Shown: positions 15,781 to 24,076 of the stretch, one piece after another
Position numbering within the stretch: the stretch's first letter is position 1
How the letters are laid out: every line of letters starts with the position of its first letter
DNA from: Chryseobacterium tagetis
GTDB lineage: Bacteria > Bacteroidota > Bacteroidia > Flavobacteriales > Weeksellaceae
Assembly: GCF_016735585.2 (NCBI RefSeq)
Contig: NZ_JAERSE020000003.1
Span: 124,001 to 188,000, forward strand
Direction: 5' to 3'
DNA: 64,000 bases
Notes under the pieces: generated by a model
The model's input: the letters and a program-made list of their open reading frames with translations, nothing else
What the model was told of the DNA's origin: nothing
The model's database searches: none
Translations under genes and position numbers: made by a program

Positions 15781-16163
15781 TATAGTATTGAGATTGGTTT
15801 CTTGAATTCATCTATAGCTACGAAAGTAAAATCCCCTACAATCGCTCTTTCTCTTTCATAAGAATACATCTGTTCGGTGTAGATTTCGACATTTACCTTC
15901 ATACTTGTTTTTCCAACGTGAGACACTTTTCCGATCAGCTCTATGATGGTTCCTGCCGGGATTGATCTTTTGAAATCGATTTTATCACTGCTTACGGTTA
16001 CCACACGTTTTCTTGCAAATCGTGTAGCTGCAATGAAAGCCACTTCATCCATGAGTTGCATCGCCGTACCTCCGAAAAGAGTATCATAATGATTGGTCGT
16101 GTTTGGGAAAACTGCTTTGAAAATTCTGGTTTCCGATGCTTCAATTCTTTCTTCTGTAGTCAT
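15780..16163 (-). CDS. Acyl-CoA thioesterase, YciA-like hotdog protein
   Basis: A 127-residue single-hotdog acyl-CoA thioesterase. The conserved stretch NHYDTLFGGTAMQLMDEVAF carries the asparagine and aspartate typical of the YciA/ACOT group, followed by SSDKIDFKRSIPAGTIIEL. It hydrolyses acyl-CoA in the cytoplasm, with chain length unknown. Upstream on the same strand is a cobalamin riboswitch and a 25-codon ORF whose stop is 9 nt before this ATG, so expression may depend on vitamin B12, which is unusual for this family. Confidence 0.88.
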   Translation of the reverse strand: MTTEERIEASETRIFKAVFPNTTNHYDTLFGGTAMQLMDEVAFIAATRFARKRVVTVSSDKIDFKRSIPAGTIIELIGKVSHVGKTSMKVNVEIYTEQMYSYERERAIVGDFTFVAIDEFKKPISIL

Positions 16164-16172
16164 ATTTCATTA

Positions 16173-16250
16173 TTAAATTAAAGCGAAAATGAAATAGATT
16201 AAAATAACAGAAAAATAGCAGGAACGTAAGATATTCCTGTTAAAATCCAT
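16173..16250 (-). CDS. Possible 25-residue hydrophobic leader peptide
   Basis: A short ORF beginning MDFNRNILRSCYFSV and continuing with a hydrophobic run (ILIYFIFALI). It is the first ORF after the cobalamin riboswitch and ends 9 nt before the thioesterase ATG. It looks like a membrane peptide, a leader that couples translation, or the remnant signal peptide of a lost B12-regulated gene. A 6-bp hairpin (CAGGAA/TTCCTG) lies within it. Confidence is limited by its size. Confidence 0.4.
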   Translation of the reverse strand: MDFNRNILRSCYFSVILIYFIFALI

Positions 16251-16295
16251 CAGATCAATAAACTTCAGATCGCGAAAGTTTTTTGTTTAAAGAAA

Positions 16296-16445
16296 AGGCA
16301 GGTCTCCTGACTTGTAACATCTTTATTTCCTTCCCATGCTGCGCACAGTGGATTTTTTAATAAAGACTTTAGTTACTTACAGTTGCGCGACAGTTCGTGA
16401 TTTTCACACGATTCCCTTTTAATCAGCAGCTAAGCAGAACCAATT
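16296..16445 (-). promoter_or_regulatory. Cobalamin (B12) riboswitch
   Basis: Minus strand. The 3' part contains the B12 box AGTCAGGAGACCTGCC (16297-16312). The core shows AAAAGGGAAT, GTGAAAATCAC and CGCAACTGTAAG in the expected order, with a variable arm between. These are the conserved elements of the adenosylcobalamin riboswitch class. It would switch the transcript that reads into the 25-codon ORF and the acyl-CoA thioesterase gene. Confidence 0.93.
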
Positions 16446-16481
16446 TCTATGATGAATAAAGTGGTAAAACTTTTTCGGAAG

Positions 16482-16489
16482 CAAAAATA
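16482..16489 (-). promoter_or_regulatory. Candidate -7 box TATTTTTG before the riboswitch
   Basis: Matches TAnnTTTG on the minus strand about 40 nt before the first conserved riboswitch bases. This places the transcript start near 16475, as expected if the riboswitch is the 5' leader. Confidence 0.5.
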
Positions 16490-16504
16490 AGAATAAAAGG
16501 TGAA

Positions 16505-17302
16505 TTATTCAGGGTTTTTGTAAATAATCTGACTAATTGCAGCCCCTTGTTTGATAGACCAGAATGTAACATATCGGTTTTCTCCGGAACCATTGATCAT
16601 ATATAAGAAGATGTGATCCGGGTCCAAAGCGGTAACTCCTACCTTATCAAAATCCATGGTAGGCTGAAACAGATTTTTTATTGCATCCCTTACAAAAACA
16701 GAACCTCTTCCCGGTTGTTGTACTCGGATAGACTTTACCTCAGTCATTCCTTCAGGGAGTTCTTTACCGATTCCCCAGGTTTTCTGTTTGTCGATTTTAA
16801 TGATATTTCCTTCTGCATCTTTTTCCTGTTTCTTAATATGTGCATAAGAAGGATAAATATCGATGGTAACTTTGGTTCTCTGGTTTCCCGGTATTTTTGG
16901 ATTCGTATCGTCTGTGAAAATCAGAGACTTTCCGTTTTTAGATTTAGAAGGAGTGAATTTAGGGAGCTGATCCACAAAAACAACACGGTTTTTATTCACC
17001 ATTCCTTCCTTTGTAATGCTGTCGTATCTTACGAAAGGTTTGTCGGTATCGTCTTTTTCAGGATATTTGATCCAGATCCATTCCGTTTCACCCGGTGCAG
17101 GTTTTACGTAGACAAATACATCTCCGGTTTTCATACGGATTTTATCGACGATTTTTCGATAATCATCTTTATGAACACGCACCATTGCATAGCCTTCCTC
17201 TGCTTTTACCACTCCAAAAGGGATCTTGTTTTGCGCATTCACAAAAGCAAAAGAAAAAAGACTGAAAATTGATAGATACAACGCTTTGTTCACAGAAATC
17301 AT
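16505..17302 (-). CDS. Exported protein of unknown function
   Basis: A 265-residue protein with a signal peptide (ending FVNAQ, about residue 24) and no membrane helix afterwards. The mature part is hydrophilic and beta-rich (KTGDVFVYVKPAPGETEWIWIKYPEKDD, DPDHIFLYMINGSGENRYVTFWS in two parts). I do not recognise the family. The frame opens 8 codons earlier at a TTG, but that TTG is inside a TATATTTG promoter box, so the ATG at 17302 is chosen. Confidence 0.7.
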   Translation of the reverse strand: MISVNKALYLSIFSLFSFAFVNAQNKIPFGVVKAEEGYAMVRVHKDDYRKIVDKIRMKTGDVFVYVKPAPGETEWIWIKYPEKDDTDKPFVRYDSITKEGMVNKNRVVFVDQLPKFTPSKSKNGKSLIFTDDTNPKIPGNQRTKVTIDIYPSYAHIKKQEKDAEGNIIKIDKQKTWGIGKELPEGMTEVKSIRVQQPGRGSVFVRDAIKNLFQPTMDFDKVGVTALDPDHIFLYMINGSGENRYVTFWSIKQGAAISQIIYKNPE

Positions 17303-17323
17303 CTTAAAATTGTTTTGATAGTT

Positions 17324-17331
17324 CAAATATA
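17324..17331 (-). promoter_or_regulatory. Candidate -7 box TATATTTG
   Basis: Exact TAnnTTTG match on the minus strand, 21 nt before the ATG at 17302. Confidence 0.5.
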
Positions 17332-17335
17332 TAAA

Positions 17336-17998
17336 TTAAAAACTTTTCGGAAGATAGTTATAATGTTGTAATTCTTTTAAATCTTTAATAGGTTTTAAGT
17401 GAGAATCAATAAGCAGATAAATTTCATCCGAAATATCCAGTACTTCCTGATAACGGTGATCCGAAATAATTATTCCCTTATATTTTGATTGTTCTTTAAT
17501 GTACTTCTGTATTTCATTTGTCATTTTCGGAGAAAGTCCGTTAAAGGGCTCATCCAGTAAAATAAATTTTGAGTCAGAAAAAATAATGAGTAATCCTTCA
17601 ACGATTTTCTTTTCACCTCCTGAAAGATTTCTTGAAGTTTCATTTAGGAAAGGCTTCATAAGATCCAATTCCATAAGTTTTTTTGCATTTTCCCTGTTAC
17701 AAAAAATCGGAATTAAGTTTTTAATTTTAACACCTTTTGGAAGGAAAAAATCTTGCGGCAAATAGGCAATCCTATCTTTTCTGTCCCATTGATGCTGAAG
17801 GACTTTATTATCTACTCTTATATATTGATAATCTCCTTTCATGGTCCCAAAGATTATTTTGAGTAAAGTCGACTTTCCTGTACCGTTTCTACCTAAAATC
17901 CCAACGATTTTTCCTGTTTCGCAGCTGAGATAAATATCTTTTAAAATACTTTTTCCGTCAAAAGATTTTGTGAGACTGTCTATATGTAATTTACCCAT
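17336..17998 (-). CDS. ABC transporter ATP-binding protein
   Basis: A 220-residue ABC ATPase with all motifs: Walker A GRNGTGKST (36-44), Q-loop Q82 (YLPQDF), signature LSGGE (125-129), Walker B FILLDEP (145-151) and switch histidine H181 (SDHRY). No conventional permease gene is nearby. Its start overlaps by 8 nt a gene for a small membrane protein, the only visible candidate partner. Substrate and direction of transport are unknown. Confidence 0.9.
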   Translation of the reverse strand: MGKLHIDSLTKSFDGKSILKDIYLSCETGKIVGILGRNGTGKSTLLKIIFGTMKGDYQYIRVDNKVLQHQWDRKDRIAYLPQDFFLPKGVKIKNLIPIFCNRENAKKLMELDLMKPFLNETSRNLSGGEKKIVEGLLIIFSDSKFILLDEPFNGLSPKMTNEIQKYIKEQSKYKGIIISDHRYQEVLDISDEIYLLIDSHLKPIKDLKELQHYNYLPKSF

Positions 17999-18272
17999 AA
18001 AATTGACAAATTATATTGATAATTAAACTTAATGCAGCTGTTAAAATCCAAAGAAATAATCTTGAAAATCCAAAATTAGCATAAAAATAATATTCATCTT
18101 TTAATCTTAATTCATAAATCAGAAAATGGAAAGCCGGTAAAAATAAAAGAAAGCATAATCCGAAATTGCCAACAGTAAAACCAAGCTGCGTATTTATGAG
18201 TAAAGAAAATAGAATGGCGGGAATGAATAATTTAAAATAGAAAATCCATAAAACCTTTACACTTCTTATCAT
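17991..18272 (-). CDS. Small membrane protein paired with ABC ATPase
   Basis: A 93-residue protein with about three hydrophobic segments (VLWIFYFKLFIPAILFSLL, FGLCFLLFLPAFHFLIY, LFLWILTAALSLIINIICQF). I do not recognise a family. It overlaps the ABC ATPase gene by 8 nt and may be its membrane partner or a remnant of one. The ATG at 18272 is chosen over a TTG at 18293 because the latter lies in a TATATTTG box (18291-18298). Confidence 0.65.
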   Translation of the reverse strand: MIRSVKVLWIFYFKLFIPAILFSLLINTQLGFTVGNFGLCFLLFLPAFHFLIYELRLKDEYYFYANFGFSRLFLWILTAALSLIINIICQFYG

Positions 18273-18290
18273 TCTTGATTTTTTGTTCCT

Positions 18291-18298
18291 CAAATATA
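18291..18298 (-). promoter_or_regulatory. Candidate -7 box TATATTTG
   Basis: Exact TAnnTTTG match on the minus strand, 18 nt before the ATG at 18272 of the small membrane protein/ABC operon. Confidence 0.5.
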
Positions 18299-18369
18299 TA
18301 AATTAGATATTTCTTATAAAACTCAGTCTCTCATCTATTTTAAAGCATCTATATTGTTGTAAAAAGGCT

Positions 18370-18422
18370 TATTTTTGAGGCTTAATTAATCATGAAGAAA
18401 GTAAGTTCTCTACATTACTTTC
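18370..18422 (+). promoter_or_regulatory. Promoter box and leader hairpin of T9SS cargo gene
   Basis: TATTTTTG at 18370-18377 fits the -7 box. An 8-bp hairpin (GAAAGTAA 18397-18404 / TTACTTTC 18415-18422) lies in the leader, 16 nt before the ATG at 18439. Confidence 0.4.
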
Positions 18423-18438
18423 ACAACTCACATTAACA

Positions 18439-19995
18439 ATGAAAAATATATTTTCACTTTTAGCATTCATGCTCTCGTTTACCGTAACGGCACAAACAGC
18501 TCCTTCTATTCAATGGCAGAAAACACTTGGAGGAAGCAATTGGGATCAAGGCTCTTCTGTATGGCAAACTACAGACGGAGGCTCCATTGTTGCAGGCTAT
18601 TCTCCTTCAACAGATGGTAATGTAACAGGAAATCATGGGAACGGCGATTACTGGGTAGTGAAATTGGATAACAATGGAAATATTCAATGGCAAAAATCAC
18701 TGGGAGGTAGTGATTATGATTATCCCTACGCTATACAGCAAACTAGAGACGGTGGGTATATCGTAGTTGGAGAATCAAAATCAAATGATGGAGATGTGAC
18801 GGGACATCATGGGATAGATGCTTATAGTGATGCTTGGATTGTGAAGTTGGATGGTAGCGGTAATATTCAATGGCAAAAATCACTTGGAGGCAGTAATCCT
18901 GATGTAATTTATTCTGTTCATCAAACTTCAGATAGTGGTTATATTTTGGCGGGTTATTCATCATCAACTGATGGGGATGTAACGGGACACATGCCTTATA
19001 ATTATGATGATTACTGGGTGGTAAAACTTAGTAGCTCCGGAACTATTCAATGGCAGAAATCGTTTGGAGGACTTAATTCTTCAGATGTAGCGTTTAGTGT
19101 TAAACAAACTGTAGATGGAGGATATATAGTTGCAGGAAATTCAGAATCTGATACGGGGGATGCGACTGTAAATTATGGTGAGTATGATTATTGGATATTA
19201 AAGCTTGATAATTCAGGGAATTTAGAATGGCAAAAATCTCTTGGTGGCAGTTATAATGATTTTGCCAATGCCATTCAACCTACTTCAGATGGTGGTTATA
19301 TTGTTGCAGGGCGTTCTCAATCAAATGACCATGATGTAACATGGCATTATGGAAGTCCTATTAATTATGATGCCTGGATTGTAAAATTAAATGGAAGTGG
19401 AAACATTCAATGGCAAAAAACTCTTGGAGGGACTGGAGGAGAAGATGCGACTTCTATTCAACAGCTTGCAGATGGAGGGTTTATTTTTACCGGAGTTTCT
19501 TCCTCCTCTGACGGAGATGCAAGTGGAAATCTTGGAGGTTCAGGTAAATTTTGGATTGTAAGGTTAAATTCTAATGGAAATTTATTGTGGCAAAAAGCTG
19601 TTGGTGGAACTAATGGTGATGTTCCGAAATCAATAAGACAAACCAGTGATGGAGGTTTTGTCATAGCAGGATTTTCCTATTCTAATAGTGGAGATGTTAC
19701 ATTCCATTATGGTAATCTCACTTATCCTGATTTTTGGGTAGTAAAGCTAGGACCAGAAGTTTTGTCAACGAATGAAACGAAGTTGGAAAACTTTAGCATC
19801 TATCCAAATCCTGCAACAGATAGAATTTTTGTTTCTGGCTTATCATCCGATGAAAAATATGAAATTTATTCAGTGACAGGACAAAAAATAGCAAGTGGAA
19901 AAACTTCGCAATCTGCTGTAGATGTTAATGATTTGCAGAAAGGAGTTTACTTTATTCAGATTGGAGAAAAAAGGCAAAATTTCATCAAAAAATAA
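18439..19995 (+). CDS. T9SS cargo protein with seven WQK repeats
   Basis: A secreted protein of 518 residues. A signal peptide (ending VTAQ) precedes seven repeats of about 57 residues, each starting IQWQKSLGGS-like and containing DGGYIVAGxSxS and DYWVVKL. Seven such units suggest a seven-bladed beta-propeller. The C-terminal 70 residues are a type A sorting domain (FSIYPNPATDRIFV, then KGVYFIQI and a basic end) directing export and surface attachment by the T9SS. The biological target is unknown. Confidence 0.88.
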   Translation: MKNIFSLLAFMLSFTVTAQTAPSIQWQKTLGGSNWDQGSSVWQTTDGGSIVAGYSPSTDGNVTGNHGNGDYWVVKLDNNGNIQWQKSLGGSDYDYPYAIQQTRDGGYIVVGESKSNDGDVTGHHGIDAYSDAWIVKLDGSGNIQWQKSLGGSNPDVIYSVHQTSDSGYILAGYSSSTDGDVTGHMPYNYDDYWVVKLSSSGTIQWQKSFGGLNSSDVAFSVKQTVDGGYIVAGNSESDTGDATVNYGEYDYWILKLDNSGNLEWQKSLGGSYNDFANAIQPTSDGGYIVAGRSQSNDHDVTWHYGSPINYDAWIVKLNGSGNIQWQKTLGGTGGEDATSIQQLADGGFIFTGVSSSSDGDASGNLGGSGKFWIVRLNSNGNLLWQKAVGGTNGDVPKSIRQTSDGGFVIAGFSYSNSGDVTFHYGNLTYPDFWVVKLGPEVLSTNETKLENFSIYPNPATDRIFVSGLSSDEKYEIYSVTGQKIASGKTSQSAVDVNDLQKGVYFIQIGEKRQNFIKK

Positions 19996-20052
19996 AGCCG
20001 AGATTAAAATAGTAAAGACAACTAAAAATAACCTGAAAATCAATCGCTAAAT

Positions 20053-21117
20053 ATGAAGAAAATCCTTTTTTTATACCTATTATGTTTTTCATTTCTCTTT
20101 TTTTATAGTAAAAATCCGGAGAAGCTTCAGAATGCAGGTAACCAATTTACTATTCCTACGAATATCGTAGTAAGTAATATAACCTTCAGTTCGGCACATA
20201 TTTCTTGGGATGCAATACAAGGCTCGACACAATTTACCGTTAAAATAAGACCGCAGGGAGTAGTAACATGGATGCTTTTTCCTGTATCTAACATAAATGC
20301 ATATGATGCTTTTTCCCTGTCTCCGTGTACTGTATATGAAGTACAGATAATGGAAAACCTTACAGGTGATACATCAGGATCTGTGTTTTTTACAGCAAAA
20401 CCTGTGTATTGCCCATCTTCTTCGCTAAACAGTGGGGGAGGATGGTTGGTGACAGTTCATGTAGAGCCTACTCAGGGAGGCTTTCCGGGAATGATTAGCT
20501 ATTCATCTATATCAAATTATTCTGATTATACAAATGATCCTCTTCGGAAGATTACTCTTCTTGCAGGATCTATGTATAATTTTTTCTATTATGAAAAAGG
20601 ATATCTTAATTCCACACATAATTATTTAAAAGTCTGGATAGATTTTAACGGAAATGGAATCTTTGAACCACAGGAAAATGTGATGGCAGAAAATTCTCAT
20701 TTGTGTTGCGGAACAATGATTTTTAGTGTTCCTAATTCTGTTGCCTCAGATATACAGTGTCCTGTCGTTTTAAGAGTGATTAATTCAGATAGTCCAATTA
20801 ACGATCCCTGCGGACAGTTTGCAAGTGGGGAAGTAGAAGATTATGCGGTTTATTTCTCAAAGGCTGCTTTGGCAACTGATGAAAATACAAAAAGATCTGA
20901 AATTGCAGTTTTCCCAAATCCTGTTTCATATATTCTGAATATTTCAGGAATTACCTCCGATTCAGATTTTGAAATTTATAATGCAGCCGGACAAAAAGTA
21001 AGCGAAGGAAAAACTAAAAATAAAACAGTAAATGTAAATCATTTACTAAAAGGAGTTTATTTTATTCAGATAAAAGAAAAAGAAACCCCAGTGAAATTAA
21101 AATTCATCAAAAAATAA
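20053..21117 (+). CDS. T9SS cargo protein with Fn3 and GEVED domains
   Basis: A secreted 354-residue protein. After a signal sequence it shows a fibronectin type III-like domain (about 35-115, ISWDAIQGSTQFTVKIRP), a GEVED domain (WIDFNGNGIFEPQENV ... SGEVEDYAVYF, about 195-275) and a C-terminal type A sorting domain (AVFPNPVSYILNI, KGVYFIQIKEK). GEVED domains often sit in adhesins and surface proteases. It follows the previous cargo gene by 57 nt and ends at a strong terminator. Confidence 0.85.
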   Translation: MKKILFLYLLCFSFLFFYSKNPEKLQNAGNQFTIPTNIVVSNITFSSAHISWDAIQGSTQFTVKIRPQGVVTWMLFPVSNINAYDAFSLSPCTVYEVQIMENLTGDTSGSVFFTAKPVYCPSSSLNSGGGWLVTVHVEPTQGGFPGMISYSSISNYSDYTNDPLRKITLLAGSMYNFFYYEKGYLNSTHNYLKVWIDFNGNGIFEPQENVMAENSHLCCGTMIFSVPNSVASDIQCPVVLRVINSDSPINDPCGQFASGEVEDYAVYFSKAALATDENTKRSEIAVFPNPVSYILNISGITSDSDFEIYNAAGQKVSEGKTKNKTVNVNHLLKGVYFIQIKEKETPVKLKFIKK

Positions 21118-21150
21118 AAAAAGAGCGTCAATTAGGACGCTCTTTTTTTA
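21115..21150. terminator. Bidirectional terminator
   Basis: A 9-bp stem AAGAGCGTC / GACGCTCTT extended by A/T pairs, with a 6-nt loop, between convergent genes. Confidence 0.88.
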
Positions 21151-21163
21151 TTTAAATTAGTTC

Positions 21164-21655
21164 TTAATCATTTCTAAGCTTTGCTTTCACATGATTATTC
21201 TTAATAATATTTCTAAGCTCTGAAATCTGGTCCTTTGTGAAATCCTTCTTCGGAACCATATTCATGATATGGGCACTTTGATAAATTAAAAACCATTCCT
21301 TCTTTTCTTTAACACGATAAACCGTATTCCAGCCAAATTCCCCTTCAAAAGTTTCTCCTTTGTTCAGGACGATTTCATCAGTAAATGTATAAGAAATGGT
21401 CTCCTGAATTTTCTTATTGGAATAAAAAGCATTCTTCAATCGGAAATACGAACGGATAACAATAAAAACAAATACAACAAGAAACCACATCGAAGCCGAT
21501 CCTAAAAGATCTCTTTCATCACTTTCCTCCATAAAATGCTTTATAACAAAAAATGCCAAAGCCAATAATGGGAAAATAAGAATCCTTGTCAGTGAATTTT
21601 TCACATTAAACATCAGAAAATCCTTAAAAGTAATATGAGTTTTTACCGTGATCAT
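21164..21655 (-). CDS. YcxB-like membrane protein
   Basis: A 163-residue protein with two membrane helices (ILIFPLLALAFFVI and SMWFLVVFVFIVI, about 25-68). A C-terminal cytoplasmic domain with FGWNTVYRVKEKKEWFLIY and MVPKKDF resembles the YcxB C-terminal domain. Function is unknown. It starts 6 nt after the MutS2 stop and is probably co-transcribed. Confidence 0.7.
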   Translation of the reverse strand: MITVKTHITFKDFLMFNVKNSLTRILIFPLLALAFFVIKHFMEESDERDLLGSASMWFLVVFVFIVIRSYFRLKNAFYSNKKIQETISYTFTDEIVLNKGETFEGEFGWNTVYRVKEKKEWFLIYQSAHIMNMVPKKDFTKDQISELRNIIKNNHVKAKLRND

Positions 21656-21661
21656 TTTTCA

Positions 21662-23809
21662 TTAAATCCTTTCCAGTTCATCCGCATCAATCGTTGTCTT
21701 GAACGTTCCGTAGTTTACGATTACCTTGTTTCTGGAAATCTTTTCAATCGTTCCTACACTTGTACTTCCCGAAATACGGACACGTTGACCAATCTTCATC
21801 CAAAGAGCACGGTCAGTTTTGCGTTTCTCTTCCATTTTTTCATTGGTTTCGGTGATTTTTTCAATGACTTCTTCTTTCTTCAATTGTTGTGTAATTTTTC
21901 TCTTCACAACCTGAAGTCGTTTCGTTTCATCTTTATCTGCCCCGATTTTTCTGAACTTTTCCTGTTCCAGAATTTTCACAAAATCTTTCACCACATCCTT
22001 TCTGGATTTTCCTTTTACATAACTGTCGATAAAAGATTCTATTTTATTTCCGAACTGAAGTTTGCGGTGTTCCTCTTCATATAATTTCTGGAAATTAAAT
22101 AACTTTTGTTGAAGCTGTTCATTCAGTTTTTGCAGATTGTCACGTTTGTCTTCTACAGATTCTTTTCTTTCGGCAAGATCGGTTTTCAGTTTTTCAACTT
22201 CATATTTTTCCTGTTGAAGCTTTACAATCGTTTTATCCAGATTTACAATATCATGTTCCACTTTTTTCTTCGCAGAATGAATAATGAACCTTGGGATTTT
22301 ATTCTTTTCCGCAACTTCAAAAGTAAATGAACTTCCCGCTTGTCCCACTTCCAGTTTGTACATCGGTTCAAGAGTTTCTTCATTGAACAGCATTGCTGCA
22401 TTCTGAGCATTGGGAAGCTGCTCTACCACCAGTTTGATGTTGGTGTAGTGCGTTGTAATAATTGCAAAGCTCTTTTTATCGTAGAAAAACTCAAGGAAAC
22501 TTTCTGCCAAAGCACCACCCAATTCAGGATCAGAACCCGTACCAAATTCATCGATAAGTAATAAGGTTTCCGAATCTGCCTCACGAATAATCCCCGACAT
22601 TTTTTTCAATCTTGATGAATAGGTGGAAAGGTGATTTTCAATAGACTGATTATCACCAATATCGGTCATAATCTTATCAAAGAAAAACATTTCAGATTTT
22701 GGATGGGTTGGAACTAAAATTCCGCTCTGGATCATTAATTGAAGTAATCCGACAGTTTTCAGCGTGATGGATTTTCCTCCTGCATTCGGTCCGGAAATAC
22801 AGATAATCCTGTTGTGTTCCGTGAAAGAAAGAGTTTGAGGATGAATCGTTTTATTCTCTGCTTTATTTCTTAAAAACAATAAAGGATGAAAAGCATCTTT
22901 TAACCTTAACGTTTTATGACGGTTGATTTTCGGTAAAACTCCTTTGATGAGTTCAGCAAATTTCGCTTTAGCTCTTGTTAAATCAAGGTCAAAAATATAC
23001 TTCTGATATCTCCAGAGTTGAGGTTGAAATTCGGCTAATTCAGCAGTAAGCTGTCTTAAAATCTTATCAATTTCCTTTTTCTCTTCCTCTTCGCTTTCTT
23101 TAAGTTTGAAGTAATGCTTCACCACGCTATCCGGTTGCATATAAGTAATAGAACCTGTTTTGGAAAGTCCTAATACTCTTCCTGCCACTCTTTTTTTGTA
23201 AGCAGATTTTACCGCTAAAACTCTTTGGTCATCAATAATGGTTTCGCGGATATCATCTAAAAATTCACTTTGGCCGTAATTGAATAATGCGCGGTTAAAG
23301 TTTTCTGTGATCGCTTTTCTGGCGTGCTGAATTTCTGTTCGCAAGCCTTTTAAAATGGGAGAAGCTTCACTTTTTACTTCACCAAAACGGTTAAAAACTT
23401 TATCAACTTTATCAATAATCTCTTTTCTGAATTCCAGGACCGAAACATCTCCTATCAATGTAGGGAAAGTTTCAGGCATGGTCGGGAAGAACTTCTGCAG
23501 TTTTCCGATTTGCTCCGTGATGGTTTTTATTTTGATGAAAGCGCTGTTTTCCAGACGGTAATTCTCGATCAGCATGAGCTTCAGCTCACTTTCAATATCT
23601 TCATACTCATCAAACGGAATGGCATTTGAACTTTCAAAACTCGACAAATATTCGGAAGTTTTTTTCAAAGAAAGTTCTGCCTCGTCAATTTCCATCGGAC
23701 GAAGTTGAAGAATTTTTTCTCTCGTTTTCGGAGAATACGCAAAAGGAGAAATTTCCGCGAGCAATTGCGGAAACTCTAATTCGTTTAAATCTTCTTTATC
23801 TATATACAC
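21662..23809 (-). CDS. mutS2: MutS2-family ATPase without Smr domain
   Basis: A 715-residue MutS-family ATPase. It has Walker A GPNAGGKS (340-347), Walker B LLLIDEFGTGSDP (416-428) and a long coiled-coil region (about 510-640), the MutS2 arrangement. MutS2 acts in suppression of recombination or ribosome rescue rather than mismatch repair. Canonical MutS2 is near 780 residues with a C-terminal Smr nuclease domain; here the protein ends after a KOW/SH3-like stretch (QRVRISGSTSVGTIEKI) without it. The start is a GTG, the only sensible one, 4 nt after a TAAATTTG box, predicting a leaderless mRNA. Confidence 0.85.
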   Translation of the reverse strand: MYIDKEDLNELEFPQLLAEISPFAYSPKTREKILQLRPMEIDEAELSLKKTSEYLSSFESSNAIPFDEYEDIESELKLMLIENYRLENSAFIKIKTITEQIGKLQKFFPTMPETFPTLIGDVSVLEFRKEIIDKVDKVFNRFGEVKSEASPILKGLRTEIQHARKAITENFNRALFNYGQSEFLDDIRETIIDDQRVLAVKSAYKKRVAGRVLGLSKTGSITYMQPDSVVKHYFKLKESEEEEKKEIDKILRQLTAELAEFQPQLWRYQKYIFDLDLTRAKAKFAELIKGVLPKINRHKTLRLKDAFHPLLFLRNKAENKTIHPQTLSFTEHNRIICISGPNAGGKSITLKTVGLLQLMIQSGILVPTHPKSEMFFFDKIMTDIGDNQSIENHLSTYSSRLKKMSGIIREADSETLLLIDEFGTGSDPELGGALAESFLEFFYDKKSFAIITTHYTNIKLVVEQLPNAQNAAMLFNEETLEPMYKLEVGQAGSSFTFEVAEKNKIPRFIIHSAKKKVEHDIVNLDKTIVKLQQEKYEVEKLKTDLAERKESVEDKRDNLQKLNEQLQQKLFNFQKLYEEEHRKLQFGNKIESFIDSYVKGKSRKDVVKDFVKILEQEKFRKIGADKDETKRLQVVKRKITQQLKKEEVIEKITETNEKMEEKRKTDRALWMKIGQRVRISGSTSVGTIEKISRNKVIVNYGTFKTTIDADELERI

Positions 23810-23813
23810 ACTG

Positions 23814-23821
23814 CAAATTTA
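23814..23821 (-). promoter_or_regulatory. Candidate -7 box TAAATTTG before mutS2
   Basis: TAnnTTTG match on the minus strand, 4 nt before the GTG start of mutS2. Confidence 0.45.
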
Positions 23822-24064
23822 GTGAGAAAATGTGAATTTAATTTGAAAATGAGTTGGTTTGAATTTTATTTAACCACAAAAGTTTCAAAAATTTTAACAC
23901 ATAAGTTATTTGAAGTTAAATTTTTACTACAAAGAAGAACGTATTAGCTTTTGAAAATCTCGGATTTTCTTCTTATGTGATCTTTACTATTTTCAATATG
24001 ATAATTTCTTAAATTTTCTAATGTGTTTATAAAAAACTATTTTATTTCATGGCTTAGTTTTTAT

Positions 24065-24072
24065 TAAATTTG
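24065..24072 (+). promoter_or_regulatory. Candidate -7 box TAAATTTG before GNAT gene
   Basis: TAnnTTTG match, 4 nt before the ATG at 24077. No clear -33 TTG. Confidence 0.45.
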
Positions 24073-24076
24073 AGAG

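Noticed and set aside
16613..17272. Plus-strand ORF of 219 codons opposite the exported protein gene
   Set aside because: Antisense to a gene with signal peptide and promoter; composition is that of a shadow frame.
18439..19750. Tandem repeats in the cargo gene as a CRISPR-like array
   Set aside because: The repeats are in frame, about 57 codons, and encode WQK protein repeats.
21635..22084. Plus-strand ORF of 149 codons opposite the end of mutS2
   Set aside because: Antisense shadow, phenylalanine-rich from the lysine- and glutamate-rich coding strand.
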